Source of the DNA: Actinomyces sp. 432
GTDB taxonomy: Bacteria; Actinomycetota; Actinomycetes; Actinomycetales; Actinomycetaceae
DNA length: 64,000 nucleotides
Reading direction: 5' to 3'
Assembly (NCBI RefSeq): GCF_009930875.1
Contig: NZ_CP025249.1
Span: 2,356,001 to 2,420,000 of the forward strand
In this document: positions 61,946 through 64,000 of the stretch, piece by piece
How positions within the stretch are numbered: the first letter of the stretch is position 1
Layout of the letters: the number at the start of each line of letters is the position of its first letter
Program-made: the position numbers and the translations under genes
Notes under the pieces: generated by a model
Told to the model about the DNA's origin: nothing
The model's database searches: none
The model's input: only the letters and a program-made list of their open reading frames with translations

Positions 61946-62995
61946 CGTGGACTCGCGCACGATCAGCTCAGGAGCCACCAGGTAGGCCCAACCGCCCTGC
62001 GGGCGCGGCTCGCGGATGACGCCGGCGGGCAGTGCCCCCGGCACCTGCCCAGCCGGGACCCCCGCCAGCTCCGGGTGCACCCGGGCCAGTAGCGTACGTA
62101 CCGCCACCTCGGCGATCAGGGCGGCATCCTGACGCACGGTGGTCAAGTCGAATGCGGTGGCGGCGGTTACGGGGATGCCGTCATAGCCGCACACGGCCAC
62201 GTCCTGCGGTACCCGGACGCCGCGTCGCCGCAGCTCCATAAGCGCGCCCACCGCGGCATGATCGTTGAAGCACACCAGCGCTTCAGGCAGCTCGGCCAGC
62301 GCCGCGGCGCCGCGAGCGCCGGCGTCCTCATCCGCCCCGCCGGGAACCACGCGCACCTCATCCGCCAGCCCGTGCGCCGCCATGGCGGCGCGGTAGGCGG
62401 CCGCGCGCAGCGCGGAGGCCGACTGCGCACCGCCGTCAAGGTAGACGATGCGGCGCCGTCCGGTTGCGACCAGGTGCTCGATCAGGGCGGTAATGCCGAC
62501 ATCGTCGCGTGAGCGCACCTCGTCGATGCCCGCCACCGCGGTGGTCTGGCACACGACTACAGTCCGCACCCGCGCGCCGGCGCGGCCGAGCTCATGGTCC
62601 GGGATGGCCGGATCCACCAGCACCAGCCCCTCGCAGTGATCGGCCAGCAGGGCCCTTACCCCCGCCACGCCGTCACGGTGGGCGGTCACGGCCGCGAGCG
62701 CCAGCGAGTGCTCCAGATCGGCACAGGCACGGTACAGGCCGTCAACGATCAGACCCTGGAATGCCTGCCCCACCGCGAAGCCCGCTCCGATTAGCCCGGA
62801 GTGGCTGCGCCGCAGCAGGCGCGCGCGAGGATCGGCCACGTAGCCCATCTCGTCGGCTACCCGCAGGATCTCCTCCCGGGTGGCGGCCGCCACACCCGGC
62901 GCACCGTTCAGCGCCGCGGACACCGTGGACACCGAGCGGCCGCAGCGTGCGGCGACCATGGCGATGGTCACCCGCGAGACGGCACCGGCGGGCAT
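61940..62995 (-). CDS. LacI-family transcriptional regulator
   Basis: The protein has 351 residues. The HTH is at about 8-30 (VTIAMVAARCGRSVSTVSAA) followed by LNGAPGVAAATREEI, and a complete effector domain. I choose ATG 62995 with AGGAG at 4-5 bases; GTG 63010 is an alternative. It is divergent from the last Gfo/Idh gene, and the intergenic region carries a perfect 28-bp palindrome, its likely operator. Confidence 0.9.
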   Translation of the reverse strand: MPAGAVSRVTIAMVAARCGRSVSTVSAALNGAPGVAAATREEILRVADEMGYVADPRARLLRRSHSGLIGAGFAVGQAFQGLIVDGLYRACADLEHSLALAAVTAHRDGVAGVRALLADHCEGLVLVDPAIPDHELGRAGARVRTVVVCQTTAVAGIDEVRSRDDVGITALIEHLVATGRRRIVYLDGGAQSASALRAAAYRAAMAAHGLADEVRVVPGGADEDAGARGAAALAELPEALVCFNDHAAVGALMELRRRGVRVPQDVAVCGYDGIPVTAATAFDLTTVRQDAALIAEVAVRTLLARVHPELAGVPAGQVPGALPAGVIREPRPQGGWAYLVAPELIVRESTA

Positions 62996-63136
62996 AGGGC
63001 TCCTCTCCACGAGCTACTTCCCTGATGCCAACCACGACCGGCGGCACCCGGCCAGCATTCTATGGGCCGGCCGAAGCCGGCAGGGGCGCACGTCCGGAGC
63101 GGCGGCGACAGACTCCACGCGCACACGATACCGGCG

Positions 63137-63150
63137 AATGTCCGGACTAA
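63137..63150. promoter_or_regulatory. Possible degenerate regulon operator, site 8
   Basis: AATGTCCGGACTAA matches TTTGT-N4-ACAAA at 7 of 10 fixed positions and has a perfect GTCCGGAC centre. It lies upstream of the last Gfo/Idh gene, so that gene may respond to both the GntR and the LacI regulator. Confidence 0.35.
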
Positions 63151-63207
63151 TTTGAACTTCTTTCCCGCACCCCCTTGACTCCGACGCGCGGGCAGAACAC
63201 ACTTGTG

Positions 63208-63235
63208 ACACCAATTCACGCGCGTGAATTGGTGT
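63208..63235. promoter_or_regulatory. Perfect 28-bp palindromic operator
   Basis: ACACCAATTCACGC and its exact reverse complement are joined without a spacer (centre 63221/63222). The centre TTCACGCGCGTGAA has the CG-centred symmetry of LacI-family operators. It lies between the divergent LacI and Gfo/Idh genes, about 145 bases from the latter's ATG. Confidence 0.8.
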
Positions 63236-63378
63236 GGGTCCGTTCCCTTGGCCGACGTCACCGACCGCCTGCCGGCGTCCGGTGCGGCACCGCATGCGAT
63301 ACGGCATGCCATGCGCCCCACGGCCGGCACAGGGTGCAGCACCCGCTCTCACCACCACCGTCAACGAGGACACCAACC

Positions 63379-64000
63379 ATGAATTCCAGCTCACCCCTGT
63401 CAGTCGCAGTCATCGGCGCCGGCATGGCCGGCACCACCCACGCCAACGCCTGGCGCCAGGTCGGCACCGTCTACGACCTGGGCCTGCCCAAGATCCGCCT
63501 GGCCGCCATCGCCGACGCCTACGAGCCCTTCGCCAAGGACGCCGCCGAGCGCTACGGCTACGAGAAGGCCGTCACCGACTGGCGCGACATCGCCGACGAC
63601 CCCAACATCGACATCGTCTCCATCGTGGTGGGCAACGCCCTGCACCGCGAGATCGCCGAGGCCATGATCCGCGCCGGCAAGCACGTCCTGTGTGAGAAGC
63701 CCCTGGCTGACACCCTCGAGTCGGCCAAGGCGATGGCCGAGGCCGAGAAGGCCGCCGGCACCGTCACCTCCGTCGGCTTCACCTTCCGCCGCAACGCCGC
63801 CATCGCCGAGATCGCCAAGTTGGTCCGGGAGGGGCACCTGGGCGAGATCAACCACTTCGAGGGCCGCTACTGGTGCGACTACGGCGTCGACCCCAACACC
63901 CCCATGGCCTGGCGCTACTCCGGCCCCATGGGCTCCGGGGCGCTCGGCGACGTCGGCAGCCACCTGATCGACACCGCCGAGACCATTTGCGGCCCCCTGG
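63379..64000 (+). CDS. Gfo/Idh/MocA-family dehydrogenase (partial, runs off the window)
   Basis: The first 207 residues are present. The Rossmann loop is VAVIGAGMAGTTHANAW, followed by CEKPLADTLE with the conserved EKP and GALGDVGSHLIDTAETI with the Asp/His region. GAGGA precedes the ATG. It is a further NAD-dependent sugar or inositol dehydrogenase under the palindromic operator and probably opens another catabolic operon beyond the window. Confidence 0.88.
   Translation, partial: MNSSSPLSVAVIGAGMAGTTHANAWRQVGTVYDLGLPKIRLAAIADAYEPFAKDAAERYGYEKAVTDWRDIADDPNIDIVSIVVGNALHREIAEAMIRAGKHVLCEKPLADTLESAKAMAEAEKAAGTVTSVGFTFRRNAAIAEIAKLVREGHLGEINHFEGRYWCDYGVDPNTPMAWRYSGPMGSGALGDVGSHLIDTAETICGPL

Overview
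The window looks like a chromosomal segment of a high-GC actinobacterium, most likely Actinomycetaceae (Actinomyces-like). The basis is the very high GC with G/C-ending codons, AAGGAG-type ribosome binding sites, the abundance of LacI-type regulators, and an inositol cluster with the actinobacterial enzyme set (a Cgl0159-like aldolase in place of classical IolJ, and a GntR/UTRA regulator). No rRNA, tRNA, CRISPR array or complete insertion sequence was recognised.

Layout. 0-8.4 kb: end of a membrane protein, an XRE regulator, a LysR regulator divergent from two tandem aldo/keto reductases, a CorA-type Mg transporter and two SDR oxidoreductases. 8.6-13.9 kb: a NarL-type two-component system divergent from a three-gene ABC-2 exporter. 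14.2-21.4 kb: a Cys-nucleophile alpha/beta hydrolase with a divergent LysR gene, then a LacI gene divergent from a complete sugar ABC importer (two-domain ATPase, permease, lipoprotein) ending in a perfect 19-bp hairpin. 21.5-31.8 kb: an accessory region with an ABC-F gene broken by an amber codon, an aldo/keto reductase, two AAA_14/DUF4143 ATPases each preceded by a 23-bp tandem-repeat array, an HTH-zinc-ribbon protein, gene remnants, an HXXEE/TetR pair and a Fic protein. 31.9-37.6 kb: a stand-alone GMP synthetase domain next to a frameshifted full-length guaA, TauE, a degenerate MFS protein and a small membrane protein. 37.9-64 kb: a large myo-inositol regulon. It holds iolE, iolG-type dehydrogenases, two sugar-porter permeases, the iolC-aldolase-iolB-iolD-iolA operon, a transaldolase, LacI- and GntR-type regulators and the start of another Gfo/Idh gene.

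How the genes work together. Permeases import inositol. IolG-type dehydrogenases oxidise it, IolE dehydrates the inosose, IolD opens the ring, IolB isomerises, IolC phosphorylates, the aldolase cleaves, and IolA converts the semialdehyde to a CoA ester. A 14-bp operator of the form TTTGT-N4-ACAAA recurs upstream of nearly every inositol transcription unit. One copy lies between the GntR gene and iolC, pointing to that GntR protein as the common regulator.

Three things go beyond ordinary annotation. (1) Short intergenic tandem-repeat arrays with a 23-bp period, two of them directly upstream of the two predicted ATPase-nuclease genes. (2) A dispersed 125-145-bp element bounded by inverted repeats, in four copies with a conserved core. 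(3) A cluster of single-base lesions (guaA, a LacI gene, iolC) and one amber codon (ABC-F) in otherwise intact genes.
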